Shown here one piece after another: positions 1 to 9,283 of a stretch of DNA of 64,000 nt. Within the stretch, counting starts at the first letter, position 1; every line of letters begins with the position of its first letter. The notes beneath the pieces were generated by a model. That model was not told the DNA's origin. It searched no databases and saw nothing but the letters and a program-made list of their open reading frames with translations. The translations under genes and the position numbers were made by a program. This stretch comes from Desulfuromonadaceae bacterium (GTDB taxonomy: Bacteria; Desulfobacterota; Desulfuromonadia; Geobacterales; Pseudopelobacteraceae). The stretch spans positions 124,001 through 188,000 of the forward strand of contig JAQUIT010000003.1 of NCBI GenBank assembly GCA_028681335.1, read 5' to 3'.

Positions 1-765
1 GTGCCGGTAGAAGTCTGGACGAACCGTGAAACATTTCAGCTTGATATTGACGCAATTGAAAAGGCCATTAACACGAAAACCCGTGCCATTATCATCTGCT
101 CTCCCAATAATCCGACCGGCGTTATCTATCCGGCGGATAGTCTGAAGCGGCTCGGAGATGCACTTAAGACGATTCACGAACGGACCGGTCACCTGATTTA
201 TGTCATTTCAGACGAACCATACGCGCGCATCTCTTTTGATGGCCAGCAGGTGCCGAATATCTTCCCGTTGATCGAAAGCTCGGTTATTGTCACCTCACAC
301 AGTAAAGATCTTGCTCTGCCGGGGGAGCGCATCGGCTATCTTGCCGCCAACCCCCGTATGGCAACTGCCGGGCAGTTTATCGAGGGGGCGGTCTTCAGTA
401 ACCGGGTACTCGGTTTTGTCAATGCTCCGGCGCTGATGCAGCGGCTTGTTGCCAAACTACAGGATGAATCGGTCGATATCGCCGAGTACCAGGCCAAACG
501 TGATCTGCTGGTGCGTGAATTGGGCGGCATGGGGTTCAAAATTATCAAGCCGGATGGTGCTTTCTACCTTTTTCCACAATCTCCACTGGCTGATGATGTG
601 GAGTTTGTCAAGCTGGCCCAGAAACATCACATCCTGCTGGTGCCCGGGGCCGGTTTCGGCGCCCCCGGTTTCTTCAGAATAGCCTATTGTTTTGATATTG
701 GGGTGATCGAGCGGAGTCTTCCGGCCTGGCGGGCGCTTGCAAAAGAGGTTGGATTGAAGGGCTAA
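1..765 (+). CDS. PLP-dependent class I/II aminotransferase, 5' end cut by window edge
   Basis: Fold-type I aminotransferase, probably acting on an amino acid with 2-oxoglutarate or pyruvate as partner. The visible 254 codons hold the SPNNPTG motif (residues 34-40), DEPY (71-74, PLP ring contact), the Schiff-base lysine K102 in SHSKDLALPGER, and a C-terminal FRIAY with the carboxylate-binding arginine (about R226). A full enzyme has around 390 residues, so roughly 130 N-terminal residues lie left of the window and the GTG at position 1 is not a credible start. Substrate cannot be told from the fragment; aspartate/alanine-type is the best guess. A rho-independent terminator follows directly. 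Confidence 0.9.
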   Translation: MPVEVWTNRETFQLDIDAIEKAINTKTRAIIICSPNNPTGVIYPADSLKRLGDALKTIHERTGHLIYVISDEPYARISFDGQQVPNIFPLIESSVIVTSHSKDLALPGERIGYLAANPRMATAGQFIEGAVFSNRVLGFVNAPALMQRLVAKLQDESVDIAEYQAKRDLLVRELGGMGFKIIKPDGAFYLFPQSPLADDVEFVKLAQKHHILLVPGAGFGAPGFFRIAYCFDIGVIERSLPAWRALAKEVGLKG

Positions 766-774
766 AAACGGTGG

Positions 775-1308
775 TTATAAAGGCGGAGGAGCAGTTTTAT
801 ACTCCTCCGCCTTTTTTTCAAGAAATTCAATAAAATCAATGGAGCGATAGACAAAGCGGAGATTAAAGCGGCTTTCGTACAGTAATAGTGCCGATGCAAC
901 AAAAAGAAATAACCCGCCTGAGAGGGCTATCAATGTCGGAATCCAGGCTTGATAGCTGTTGCCGTAGGCAACATTGACAGCAATAGCCAGGCTGGAGGTG
1001 ACAAAGAACAGGGTTGCGGAGTAGAGTGCTACCATCGCTTTCTGAATCAGTTGCGCTCGTCGCCTCTGAAGTTCAATCTGTCCGCGCAGATGCTCCATCC
1101 GTTCTTCCGGGTACGAAATTTTCCCGGTAATGATCGCTTCTACTTCACCCTTCATAACATTTACCCGGTCAAAGATGCGCCCTAAACGGGCAGATGTTGA
1201 AAATATCAGTGTTCCACAGGCTGATATCAGCACAGCCGGAGTAATCATAGATGTCAGAATACTTGAGCTGCTGAGTGCTTCCAGGAGTTCTTTTTCAACA
1301 ATTGCCAT
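775..1308 (-). CDS. DUF2721 family membrane protein
   Basis: 177-residue integral membrane protein. It has an N-terminal hydrophobic segment (about residues 17-37, ITPAVLISACGTLIFSTS), a polar basic stretch with the family's RLGRIFDRVN pattern, then two strong membrane helices (about 92-112 and 120-143) and a short polar tail. This matches the DUF2721 family, whose function is unknown. The ATG at 1308 has a GAGGAC Shine-Dalgarno. The C-terminal codons overlap the terminator of the convergent aminotransferase. It is followed on the same strand by nothing else before the window's left genes. Confidence 0.8.
   Translation of the reverse strand: MAIVEKELLEALSSSSILTSMITPAVLISACGTLIFSTSARLGRIFDRVNVMKGEVEAIITGKISYPEERMEHLRGQIELQRRRAQLIQKAMVALYSATLFFVTSSLAIAVNVAYGNSYQAWIPTLIALSGGLFLFVASALLLYESRFNLRFVYRSIDFIEFLEKKAEEYKTAPPPL
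780..818 (+). terminator. Rho-independent terminator of the aminotransferase gene
   Basis: A 12-bp GC-rich stem (780-791 with 802-813), a 10-nt loop and a run of seven T. It lies inside the last codons of the convergent DUF2721 gene, so its sequence also encodes the end of that protein. Confidence 0.85.
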
Positions 1309-1343
1309 GTCTTTGTCCTCAAACGTCTATCTGGTAATCTGAA

Positions 1344-3113
1344 TCAGGCGATCAACTTCAACTCCTCAATCAAACCTGCCAGGACATCATACCCTTTTTG
1401 CCAAAAACCGCTATCGGTGATGTCAATGCCGGCAAGTTTGGCGGTATCTGCCGGTGAAAGCGCTCCACCGGATTCCAGCAGGGTGCGGTAGCCCGGTTTA
1501 AAGGAATCTCCCTCTTCGCGATACTTCTGAAAGAGTGCCAGTACCAGCAGTTCGGCAAATGTGTACGAATAACAGTAAAAGCGGCTATGGATGAAATGGC
1601 TGATATAGCTCCATCCCCAGCGATAGGCAGGAATCATCTCGACCGAATCACCATACAGTTTGCCGTTTTCCTCCAGCCATATTTCAGCAATGCGGTCATT
1701 TGAGAGCAGTCCTCCGGTGCGCTCATTGTGCAGGCGCAACTCGAAGCGCGTCAACACGGTCTGGCGGAAGGTGGTAGCAATGATGTCCTCAATTTTTGCG
1801 CAGAGCAGCGACCTGCGTACAACAGGGTCCTTTTCATTGTCGAGCAGTCTGCGGGTTAGCAGCATTTCACCGAAAACAGAGGCGGTCTCGGCGAGTGGGA
1901 GCGGGGCGTGATAATTCAACATGCTCTGCTTCTGCGCGATTGTAAAATGGAGGCCATGACCGGCTTCATGGGCAATTGTGGCCAGGTCGCGCAGTGTGCC
2001 GGTGAAGTTCAGCAGCAGGAACGGGGGAACATCAGGTGATATCCCCATGGCAAAAGCTCCACCGGATTTTCCGCTACGGGGCAGTACATCAACACGTCGT
2101 TCGGTAAAGAACGCATCGGCGATAGTGCCAAACTCCTGGTCGTAATCACGGTACGAATCGACTACCAGATCCCTGGCTTCTTTAAAAGAATAGCTGCGTT
2201 CGGTCTCGGCAACAGGGGCATAGACATCGCAATTGCGCAGCCTTTCCATTTTTAGCATCCCCGCCTTGATGCGGAAATACTCCTGAGCCAGGCCGTAGTT
2301 GGCCTCGGTTACGCACATCAGGTGCTCTACCGCTTCATCTGGAATCTCATTGCCGATATTAGTCGGCTGGATAGGTGTTTTGTACTGACGTAGTTCCATT
2401 TCCTGGCCATGGTCGAGGGCCATGTTGTTGAAGACCGAGTTGTAGACAATTCCGTGTTCGCCATGGCGTTCGAGAAAAAGCGTCATTGCCCGGAAACGGA
2501 CATCAGGAGATGTGTGGTGCAGTAACGAGAGCAACTCTTCGCCGGTAAAATCCCGCTGTTCGCCATCAAGTTCCATCTGATAGCTGAATGATGCCGAAAG
2601 TTCGTCAAACAGTTTGGTAAAAGCACGCACTCCAGTCAAGTCCTTACGGGTCAGCAGCCGCTCCTCATTCTCCTTAAGAGTATGTGGTCGGAACTTGCGG
2701 ATTCCTTCAAAAAAATGAAGATAGGTTGCTGCTTCGGGGAGCGTGCGGAATGATTCAAAGCGTTTGTCGTCCAATTCCATCAACTCCAGTTCAAAAAAGA
2801 GCAGCTGCTGGGATAGTCGGCTCCCCAGCTCGGAACAACGCTGGGAAAGGGCCCGGTACGTCTCATTTCCCGAATCGTCGGCAAACAGCAGGTGAGCGTA
2901 GCAAAACGGTTTTGTCATACGGGTCTGCATTGACTCGTATTCTTGAATAGAGGAGAGAAGAGCACTGTTGTCCAGTGCGGCTACCTTTCCAAAATATTTG
3001 TCGCGAAAAGCTGTGGCAAGTTGTTCGAACGAGCCGAGATCCGCTTCAAGTTCCGCTGAATCAGGGGCAGGGTAGAGCAATGTCGTGTTCCAGGTAAGAT
3101 CGGTGTTCGGCAT
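1344..3113 (-). CDS. pepF: Oligoendopeptidase F (M3 family zinc metallopeptidase)
   Basis: Cytoplasmic zinc endopeptidase that cleaves short peptides. The zinc-binding HEAGH motif is in TIAHEAGHGLHF, roughly two thirds along, and the distal part has the helical M3 fold with conserved HSRFYCYSYTFAELL, typical of the PepF/M3 group. The frame stays open upstream to 3269, but I place the start at the ATG at 3113 (MPNTDLTWNTTLLYP): it has GGAGA seven bases upstream, family members begin with this WNTTLLYP-like stretch, and the upstream extension has no family character. Length is then 589 residues, usual for PepF. Transcribed divergently from tRNA-Ala. Confidence 0.92.
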   Translation of the reverse strand: MPNTDLTWNTTLLYPAPDSAELEADLGSFEQLATAFRDKYFGKVAALDNSALLSSIQEYESMQTRMTKPFCYAHLLFADDSGNETYRALSQRCSELGSRLSQQLLFFELELMELDDKRFESFRTLPEAATYLHFFEGIRKFRPHTLKENEERLLTRKDLTGVRAFTKLFDELSASFSYQMELDGEQRDFTGEELLSLLHHTSPDVRFRAMTLFLERHGEHGIVYNSVFNNMALDHGQEMELRQYKTPIQPTNIGNEIPDEAVEHLMCVTEANYGLAQEYFRIKAGMLKMERLRNCDVYAPVAETERSYSFKEARDLVVDSYRDYDQEFGTIADAFFTERRVDVLPRSGKSGGAFAMGISPDVPPFLLLNFTGTLRDLATIAHEAGHGLHFTIAQKQSMLNYHAPLPLAETASVFGEMLLTRRLLDNEKDPVVRRSLLCAKIEDIIATTFRQTVLTRFELRLHNERTGGLLSNDRIAEIWLEENGKLYGDSVEMIPAYRWGWSYISHFIHSRFYCYSYTFAELLVLALFQKYREEGDSFKPGYRTLLESGGALSPADTAKLAGIDITDSGFWQKGYDVLAGLIEELKLIA

Positions 3114-3230
3114 ATATAGGTCTCCAGACAGCGTGCGATAATGTACATTTTTTCGAACCTTACACTGTATGTAAATTGGCGTCAAGGCGAGGCTGGGTGA
3201 CTGGTTACAAAAGACTGTGTCAAAAAAATA

Positions 3231-3259
3231 TTGACACGTCTCAAATAGTTTGGTAAACA
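3231..3259 (+). promoter_or_regulatory. Sigma-70-like promoter for tRNA-Ala
   Basis: TTGACA (3231-3236), 17-bp spacer, then TAAACA (3254-3259, 3 of 6 matches to TATAAT). It would start transcription about 10 bases before the tRNA 5' end. The -35 is perfect, the -10 is weak. Confidence 0.5.
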
Positions 3260-3274
3260 CTCGGTTCACTTTGT

Positions 3275-3350
3275 GGGGGTTTAGCTCAGCTGGGAGAGCG
3301 CGTCGCTGGCAGCGACGAGGTCATCGGTTCGATCCCGTTAACCTCCACCA
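3275..3350 (+). tRNA. tRNA-Ala (anticodon GGC)
   Basis: 76-nt cloverleaf. The acceptor stem GGGGGTT (3275-3281) pairs with AACCTCC with one G-T pair; the D-arm begins AGCTCAGC; the anticodon stem CGTCG/CGACG encloses the loop CTGGCAG with anticodon GGC at 3308-3310; the T-arm has GGTTCGATCC. The 3' CCA is encoded (3348-3350). Confidence 0.97.
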
Positions 3351-3359
3351 AACAAATTC

Positions 3360-3390
3360 AAGGGATTAGCTTTAAGCTGGTCCCTTTTTT
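3360..3390 (+). terminator. Terminator after tRNA-Ala
   Basis: AAGGGA pairs with TCCCTT around an inner AGCTTTAAGCT palindrome, followed by six T. It lies ten bases after the tRNA CCA end. Confidence 0.75.
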
Positions 3391-3433
3391 GTTATCTTGC
3401 CTCTCTAGAATGGTAGTTTCCGGTGAGTTTTAT

Positions 3434-4246
3434 ATGAGTTCTGACCACAAACTGTTTTTGACGCCTCGTGAGGCGGCTCACGCTATTGCAAAGAACGGAC
3501 GCCGTGTTCTGGATCAAAACATCGGGCGTACTATTGTTCTCAGTCTTTTGGCCGGATTTTATATTGCATTTGGCGCTCAGTTGGCAACCGTTGTCGCACA
3601 GGATGCCGCTCGGTTTGTCGGCTTGGGGATTGCCCGGTTTCTTGGCGGAAGCGTGTTTTCGATTGGCTTGATGCTGGTTATCGTCTGCGGTGCCGAGTTG
3701 TTTACCGGAAACAGTCTGCTGGCGGGGGCGGTGCTACATGGGGAAATATCGTGGCGCAGTCTTGTAAAGAACTGGGTGGTTGTGCTGGTCGGCAATTTTG
3801 TCGGGGCGTTGTTCCTTGCCTGGCTGCTTTTTGAAACGCGTCTCTGGGAACAGGGTGAGGTCGCGGAAAACGCTCTTCGTATAGCCGCCGCTAAATGTAA
3901 CCTATCCTTTTCGGCCGCTTTTGTGCGGGGAATTCTCTGTAACTGGTTGGTCTGTCTTGCCGTGTTTATGGCTACCGCTGCCCGTGATATTCCGGGCAAA
4001 CTCCTCGCATGCTATGTGCCGATCATGACCTTTGTCGCTAGCGGATTTGAACATTCTATTGCAAATATGTATTACATCCCAACCGGCCTGTTTATCTCCT
4101 CTGCAACCTCATTGCCGGATCCAGCGTTAAACTGGTACAATTTTTTTGTTACCAATCTGTTGCCGGTGACTCTTGGTAATATTGTTGGTGGTGTCATTTT
4201 TGTTGCCGGTGCGTACTGGTATGTGTACGGCAAAATAGAAAAATAA
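3434..4246 (+). CDS. Formate/nitrite transporter (FNT) family channel
   Basis: Six-helix FNT channel of 270 residues in the inner membrane, conducting formate, nitrite or another small monovalent anion. Recognisable family segments in order: AGFYIAFGAQLA, the half-helix region GAELFTGNSLL, NWVVVLVGNFVGA, GILCNWLVCLAVFMA, SGFEHSIANMYYIPTGL and NLLPVTLGNIVGG; the GFEHSIANMY block carries the conserved pore histidine. I chose the ATG at 3434 (MSSDHKLFLTPREAA) because GGTGAG precedes it and homologues begin at a similar point; the frame is open further back to 3389, inside the tRNA terminator. No formate lyase or nitrite reductase gene lies alongside, so FocA and NirC roles cannot be separated. 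Confidence 0.88.
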   Translation: MSSDHKLFLTPREAAHAIAKNGRRVLDQNIGRTIVLSLLAGFYIAFGAQLATVVAQDAARFVGLGIARFLGGSVFSIGLMLVIVCGAELFTGNSLLAGAVLHGEISWRSLVKNWVVVLVGNFVGALFLAWLLFETRLWEQGEVAENALRIAAAKCNLSFSAAFVRGILCNWLVCLAVFMATAARDIPGKLLACYVPIMTFVASGFEHSIANMYYIPTGLFISSATSLPDPALNWYNFFVTNLLPVTLGNIVGGVIFVAGAYWYVYGKIEK

Positions 4247-4354
4247 TACCATCATCACGGCAACGATAATTATGTTCATATTGGGGAACTGCGACGCCTG
4301 ATTGGATAGTGCTGTTCTTGACTTTCCCGCCCGCCTTTGGCACTATGCCAATTC

Positions 4355-5410
4355 ATGAAAAAACCAACCAGGCAAATACGCGTCGGCCCGATAGTAATCG
4401 GTGGTGGCGCTCCCTGCTCCGTACAGTCGATGTGCAGCACCGATACACGTGATATATCCGCTACCATAGCTCAGATAAACGAGCTTGCGGAAGTCGGTTG
4501 CGAGTTAGTCCGTTGTGCGGTACCGGATCTGGATGCTGCCCATGCCCTGTCACAGATCAAACAGATGAGCCCGATACCGGTTATTGCCGATATCCACTTT
4601 GACTACAAACTGGCGTTGCAGGTTCTTGAAGGCGGCATCGACGGTCTGCGTCTTAATCCGGGTAATATCGGCGAAAAATGGAAGGTTGCAGAGATTGTTG
4701 CGTCCGCCTCAGAGCGCAAGGTTCCGATCAGGATTGGTGTTAACGCCGGTTCGCTTGAAAAGGAGCTGCTGCAGCGATACGGACACCCGTCGCCCGAGGC
4801 GATGGTTGAGTCGGCGTTGGGGCATATTCGCATCCTTGAGGATTTGAACTACCGGGAGATAAAAATCTCGCTTAAGGCCTCTGATGTTATGAAAACAGTG
4901 GCAGCGTACCGTCTTTTTTCCGAGCAGTCCGACTATCCCCTCCATATTGGCATTACCGAGGCAGGCACGCTTTTCTCGGGAACTATTAAATCGTCAGTAG
5001 GGTTGGGTATTCTACTGGCGGACGGGATTGGCGATACGTTGCGCGTGTCTCTTACCGGTGCGCCGAAAGATGAGGTGCGGGTTGGTTATGACATTCTTAA
5101 GGCGGTCGGTTTACGCCAGCGTGGGGTCAACTTTGTTTCCTGTCCCACCTGCGGGCGTTGTCAGATTGACCTTATCCAGGTGGCCGAAGATGTCGAGAAG
5201 CGGCTTCAGGGAGTGGACAGGCAGATTACTGTTGCCGTTATGGGGTGCGCTGTCAATGGTCCGGGTGAGGCGCGCGAAGCTGATGTCGGTATCGCCGGGG
5301 GAAAAGGGGAAGGACTCGTGTTCCGCCATGGTGAAGTAATCCGCAAAGTTCCGGAAAGCATGCTGGCTGACGCGTTGATGGAAGAGATAACCAAATTAGA
5401 TCGGCTCTGA
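4355..5410 (+). CDS. ispG: 4-hydroxy-3-methylbut-2-en-1-yl diphosphate synthase
   Basis: Penultimate enzyme of the non-mevalonate isoprenoid pathway; it reductively opens methylerythritol cyclodiphosphate using a [4Fe-4S] cluster. TIM-barrel N-terminal part (GPIVIGGGAPCSVQSM, VIADIHFDYKLAL, LRLNPGNIG) and C-terminal cluster domain with CPTCGRC and GCAVNGPGE. Counting from the ATG at 4355 the ligands would be C263, C266, C298 and E305, the same spacing as the E. coli enzyme (270, 273, 305, 312). The frame is also open from a TTG at 4337, but MKKPTRQIRVG is the usual family start. 351 residues, complete. Followed by proS with no obvious terminator. Confidence 0.95.
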   Translation: MKKPTRQIRVGPIVIGGGAPCSVQSMCSTDTRDISATIAQINELAEVGCELVRCAVPDLDAAHALSQIKQMSPIPVIADIHFDYKLALQVLEGGIDGLRLNPGNIGEKWKVAEIVASASERKVPIRIGVNAGSLEKELLQRYGHPSPEAMVESALGHIRILEDLNYREIKISLKASDVMKTVAAYRLFSEQSDYPLHIGITEAGTLFSGTIKSSVGLGILLADGIGDTLRVSLTGAPKDEVRVGYDILKAVGLRQRGVNFVSCPTCGRCQIDLIQVAEDVEKRLQGVDRQITVAVMGCAVNGPGEAREADVGIAGGKGEGLVFRHGEVIRKVPESMLADALMEEITKLDRL

Positions 5411-5492
5411 CCGGGCTTTTGATATTAAATTGTAGTGAAGTCTGTTTTGATAAATTAATTATGGTATGGAAGTACCAGTCTGGGGATGTTTA

Positions 5493-7223
5493 ATGCTGTA
5501 TTCACGCTATTTTATACCGACTATCAAGGAAACACCGTCTGACGCCGAGGTGATCTCACACCAGCTGATGCTGAGAGCAGGGATGATCCGCAAGCTTGCC
5601 TCCGGGATTTATAACTACCTCCCGCTCGGACTCCGCTCAATCCGCAAGTTCGAGAACATTGTCCGCGAAGAGATGAACAAAGCCGGTGCAATTGAGATGT
5701 TGATGCCGAGCGTTCAGCCTGCCGAACTGTGGCAGGAGTCTGGCCGTTGGGCTTTCTACGGCAAAGAATTATTGCGCTTCAAAGACCGTAAAGATGCTGA
5801 ATTCTGCATGGGACCGACCCATGAAGAGGTTATTACCGACATGGTGCGGCGCGAGATTAAAAGCTATCGGCAGATGCCGCTTAATTTTTATCAGGTTCAG
5901 ACCAAGTTTCGCGACGAGATCCGCCCGCGCTTTGGTTTAATGCGTGGTCGTGAGTTTATCATGAAGGATGCCTATTCATTTGACGTGGATAGCTCCGCCG
6001 CTGATCTCTCCTATGAAAAGATGTACAACGCTTATATGCGCATTTTTGAACGATGCGGCCTCAATTTCAGGGCGGTAGAGGCCGATACCGGCAGTATCGG
6101 TGGCTCTTCCTCCCATGAATTCATGGTGTTGGCCGATTCCGGTGAAGATGCCATTGTTTCATGCGATGCATGTCGTTATGCGGCAAATATCGAAAAAGCA
6201 GAATCTCCCCTGTATTCAGTTGTTTCTGATGGAACCGCTGAAGTGTTGCAAAAAGTTTCAACGCCGGAAATGAAAACGATAGCCGATGTTGCTGCGTTCC
6301 TGAATGTTGCCGCAGATAACACCGTAAAAACACTCGTCTATGCGTCCGATAGCGGTGAGCTGGCAATGGCGCTGTTGCGTGGCGATCATGAGCTTAACGA
6401 GCTAAAGCTGAAAAATTATCTGGGCTGGGACGAAATCCTGATGGCGAGCGAAGAGCAGATTCTTGCCTGCACCGGTTCTCCTGTCGGTTTTCTTGGCCCG
6501 ATCGGGCTCAAGCAGGAGATCCCGGTTATTGCCGACAGGGTCGTTCAGGGAATGACTAATGTTGTCATGGGCGCTAATGAAGTTGATCTTCACTATATCA
6601 ATGCCAATCGCGGTCGGGATTTTGAGGTGTCAGGGTTTGTCGATATCCGTACTGTCGAGGCCGGTGATGCCTGTCCTCGCTGTGACTCCGGAAAGCTTGA
6701 AATGTGGCGCGGAATTGAAGTCGGGCACGTCTTCAAACTCGGGACAAAGTATTCCAAGGCACTCAATGCCACCTATCTGGATGCCAACGGTAGAGAGCAG
6801 ATTATATTCATGGGATGCTACGGCATCGGCATCGGTCGCACGGTTGCGGCAGCTATTGAGCAGAATCATGACGAAAACGGCATCATTTTTCCGATTCCTA
6901 TTGCCCCGTTTCATTGTTCCGTCGTAGCAGTTAACACGAAGGACGCAGGGGTCATGGCTGCCGCCGAAGAGATTTACTTCTGTCTCGAAAAACTTGGCGT
7001 CGAGGTATTGTTTGACGATCGTGATGAACGTCCCGGTGTCAAATTCAAGGATAACGATCTGATCGGAATACCGCTCAGGATCGTTGTTGGCAGCAAAGGT
7101 CTGGCTGAGGGTAAGGTTGAGGTGAAGATCCGCTCAACCGGCGATATACTGTCGCTTTCGTTGGATGAAGTGGCGAATACCGTCAAGCAGATGATAGATA
7201 CAGCACTGGCACACGCAGAATAA
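5493..7223 (+). CDS. proS: Prolyl-tRNA synthetase
   Basis: Class II aminoacyl-tRNA synthetase charging tRNA-Pro. 576 residues, like the long bacterial type with an editing insertion. Seen in order: catalytic core with MRAG-type motif (LMLRAGMIRKLASGIYNYLPLG), motif 2 FRDEIRPRFGLMRGREFIMKDAYSF, the YbaK-like editing insertion at about residues 230-385, motif 3 GCYGIGIGRTVAAAIEQNHD, and the anticodon-binding domain (FDDRDERPGVKFKDNDLIGIPLRIVVG). The ATG at 5493 (MLYSRYFIPTIKE) has GGGGATG upstream; the frame continues back to 5466 without family similarity. Confidence 0.96.
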   Translation: MLYSRYFIPTIKETPSDAEVISHQLMLRAGMIRKLASGIYNYLPLGLRSIRKFENIVREEMNKAGAIEMLMPSVQPAELWQESGRWAFYGKELLRFKDRKDAEFCMGPTHEEVITDMVRREIKSYRQMPLNFYQVQTKFRDEIRPRFGLMRGREFIMKDAYSFDVDSSAADLSYEKMYNAYMRIFERCGLNFRAVEADTGSIGGSSSHEFMVLADSGEDAIVSCDACRYAANIEKAESPLYSVVSDGTAEVLQKVSTPEMKTIADVAAFLNVAADNTVKTLVYASDSGELAMALLRGDHELNELKLKNYLGWDEILMASEEQILACTGSPVGFLGPIGLKQEIPVIADRVVQGMTNVVMGANEVDLHYINANRGRDFEVSGFVDIRTVEAGDACPRCDSGKLEMWRGIEVGHVFKLGTKYSKALNATYLDANGREQIIFMGCYGIGIGRTVAAAIEQNHDENGIIFPIPIAPFHCSVVAVNTKDAGVMAAAEEIYFCLEKLGVEVLFDDRDERPGVKFKDNDLIGIPLRIVVGSKGLAEGKVEVKIRSTGDILSLSLDEVANTVKQMIDTALAHAE

Positions 7224-7250
7224 ACACCACTTTCAGCGCGAGGGTTTCAA

Positions 7251-8561
7251 ATGCAGTCTAGCCATATCTGGGATGCCGAGCACGAATGTATGCCTCGTGA
7301 AGAGCTTGAACAACTCCAGTTGGAGCGTCTTCAGGCCACTTTGAATCGTGCCTACAAAAATGTTCCCTGTTATCGGACCAAATTCAATGATCAGGGCATT
7401 GTTCCCGAGGATGTTGCATCTTTATCTGATCTGTCCAGGCTTCCCTTTACAACCAAGGAGGATCTGCGCCTTAATTATCCTTACGGGATGTTTGCGGTGC
7501 CGCTGCGGGAGGTTGTCCGGATCCACTCTTCGTCAGGGACGACAGGCAAACCGACCGTTGTCGGGTACACCAAAAATGACCTTAAGATGTGGTCCAACCT
7601 GGTGGCGCGTTTCATGACGGCAGCTGGAGTCACTCATGATGATGTCGTGCAGATAGCGTTCGGATATGGTATGTTTACCGGCGCCTTCGGTCTTCACTAC
7701 GGATCAGAGACTATCGGAGCCGCTGTTATTCCGATGAGCGGCGGGAACAGCGACAAGCAGATTATGATTATGCAGGATTACAAGTCCACCGCACTTGTCT
7801 GTACTCCGAGCTATGCACTCACGCTCGCAGACCTGATGGAAAAGCAGGGGATAGATCCACAGACTCTCTCGCTTAGGGTAGGGCTTTTTGGTGGCGAGCC
7901 ATGGTCAGAGGCGATGCGTGCAGAAATTGAATCGCGCCTCATGATCAGCGCTACCGATAATTACGGTCTCTCTGAAATAATCGGCCCCGGTGTTGCCGGA
8001 GAATGTCTGTGCAAGAGCGGCATGCATATCGCCGAGGATGCCTTTATCGCCGAAATTATTGATCCGGAGACGTGCCAGGTGCTACCCCACGGCAGTGTCG
8101 GAGAGCTAGTGTTGACGACGATCAGCAAGGAAGCTCTGCCGATGATCCGCTATCGTACAAGGGATATCACCAGTCTTGATTATTCCGCCTGCGAATGCGG
8201 GAGAACCATGGTTAGAATGAAAAAGACCATGGGACGATCGGATGATATGTTGATTATCAAGGGTGTTAACGTCTTTCCTTCTCAGATTGAGGAAGTACTG
8301 GTTGCGATAGAAGGGTGCGAACCACATTACCAACTCGTTGTGGATCGTAAGGGCACTTTGGATGTGCTGGAAGTCTGTATCGAGGTAAGGGAAAATATCT
8401 TTTTTGACGAGATGAAAAAGCAACGCGCCTTTCTCGATATGGTCGGGAAAAAAATTGACTCTGTCCTCGGCGTTGGGGTTACCGTTAAGCTTGTAGAACC
8501 GAACAGTTTGCCACGTCATGAAGGGAAGGCTCAGAGAGTAATAGATAAACGACAGGTCTGA
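7251..8561 (+). CDS. Phenylacetate-CoA ligase (PaaK-type AMP-forming ligase)
   Basis: AMP-forming acyl-CoA synthetase of the PaaK group, 436 residues. The phosphate loop is [16 protein letters not shown] (about residues 90-105); later come [29 protein letters not shown] (adenine-binding region), YRTRDITSL and the C-terminal [15 protein letters not shown] lid. In Geobacter relatives such ligases activate aryl acids or are paired with indolepyruvate ferredoxin oxidoreductase; neither partner is here, since proS precedes it by 27 bp and a terminator follows. The aromatic acid substrate is inferred from family only. Confidence 0.9.
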   Translation: MQSSHIWDAEHECMPREELEQLQLERLQATLNRAYKNVPCYRTKFNDQGIVPEDVASLSDLSRLPFTTKEDLRLNYPYGMFAVPLREVVRIHSSSGTTGKPTVVGYTKNDLKMWSNLVARFMTAAGVTHDDVVQIAFGYGMFTGAFGLHYGSETIGAAVIPMSGGNSDKQIMIMQDYKSTALVCTPSYALTLADLMEKQGIDPQTLSLRVGLFGGEPWSEAMRAEIESRLMISATDNYGLSEIIGPGVAGECLCKSGMHIAEDAFIAEIIDPETCQVLPHGSVGELVLTTISKEALPMIRYRTRDITSLDYSACECGRTMVRMKKTMGRSDDMLIIKGVNVFPSQIEEVLVAIEGCEPHYQLVVDRKGTLDVLEVCIEVRENIFFDEMKKQRAFLDMVGKKIDSVLGVGVTVKLVEPNSLPRHEGKAQRVIDKRQV

Positions 8562-8595
8562 CCCCGGTCGTTGCTCCGTTTAATAAGTGTAAAAC

Positions 8596-8632
8596 CGCTC
8601 ACCAGCTGTTATGCTGTAGAGCGTTTTTTTTT
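8596..8632 (+). terminator. Terminator after the PaaK-type ligase
   Basis: CGCTC-n2-CAGC pairs with GCTG-n2-GAGCG around TGTTAT, followed by nine T. Confidence 0.75.
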
Positions 8633-8706
8633 CTGAATGTATATAAATATGTTTCAACCAATCGTTTATACTTGACGAAATAACCAGCTGAAAAGACAGG
8701 GAACCA

Positions 8707-9162
8707 ATGACTACAAGAAAATTATCGGCAGGCGACATCATTGAAGCCCGTTGTACCAAGTGTCGTGAAGTGCTGAATCACAGAATAGTTGCAATGGTTG
8801 AGGAAAAAGTCGTACGGGTCGAGTGTAATACCTGTAATGGCGTGCACAATTATCATGCTCCTCCAACAGCAAAAGAGGCCAAGGCACCCAAAAAAGCTTC
8901 CACAGCCAAACCCCGTTCAACCTCTGCTATTCCGCGTGCTTCAAGGAGAGACCCTGTGGAAGTCGAGCGTGAAGAGTGGGCATCGCTCCAGCCGACTTTT
9001 GATCATGACAGAGCGCTTCCGTACGACATGAACGCCAGGTTCAATGTCAAGCGTCTGATACTTCACCCTGTATTTGGTATTGGTCTTGTGAAAACGGTGA
9101 TTGTCCCGAATAAGATGCAGGTTCTTTTTAAAGACGGGATCAAATTGCTGCGCTGTCTGTAG
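8707..9162 (+). CDS. Hypothetical zinc-ribbon protein with C-terminal HPxFGxG (tudor/KOW-like) domain
   Basis: 151 residues, no known function. The N-terminal part carries two CxxC pairs (C16/C19 and C40/C43) spaced like a zinc ribbon; the middle (about 50-90) is Lys/Ala/Pro/Ser-rich and probably disordered; the C-terminal 35 residues (LILHPVFGIGLVKTVIVPNK then MQVLFKDGIKLLRC) resemble the small beta-barrel seen at the end of UvrD helicases and in CarD-like proteins. This suggests nucleic-acid or polymerase contact, but that is inference. Good start: ATG at 8707 after an AGGGAACC site. Stands alone between two terminator-bounded genes. Confidence 0.65.
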   Translation: MTTRKLSAGDIIEARCTKCREVLNHRIVAMVEEKVVRVECNTCNGVHNYHAPPTAKEAKAPKKASTAKPRSTSAIPRASRRDPVEVEREEWASLQPTFDHDRALPYDMNARFNVKRLILHPVFGIGLVKTVIVPNKMQVLFKDGIKLLRCL

Positions 9163-9283
9163 CTCGTAATCCAAATTTTGCCTTGATTTATAATCCTGTT
9201 TGCATTACTAAACTACATTCGTAACTGTATACACTATTATCTGAACCATAATTGTCCAGCAACCATCTGAAAGGAGAGTACCG

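Noticed and set aside
4336..4352. TGGCAC followed by a possible sigma-54 promoter before ispG
   Set aside because: The second half (TTGC at the right distance) is missing.
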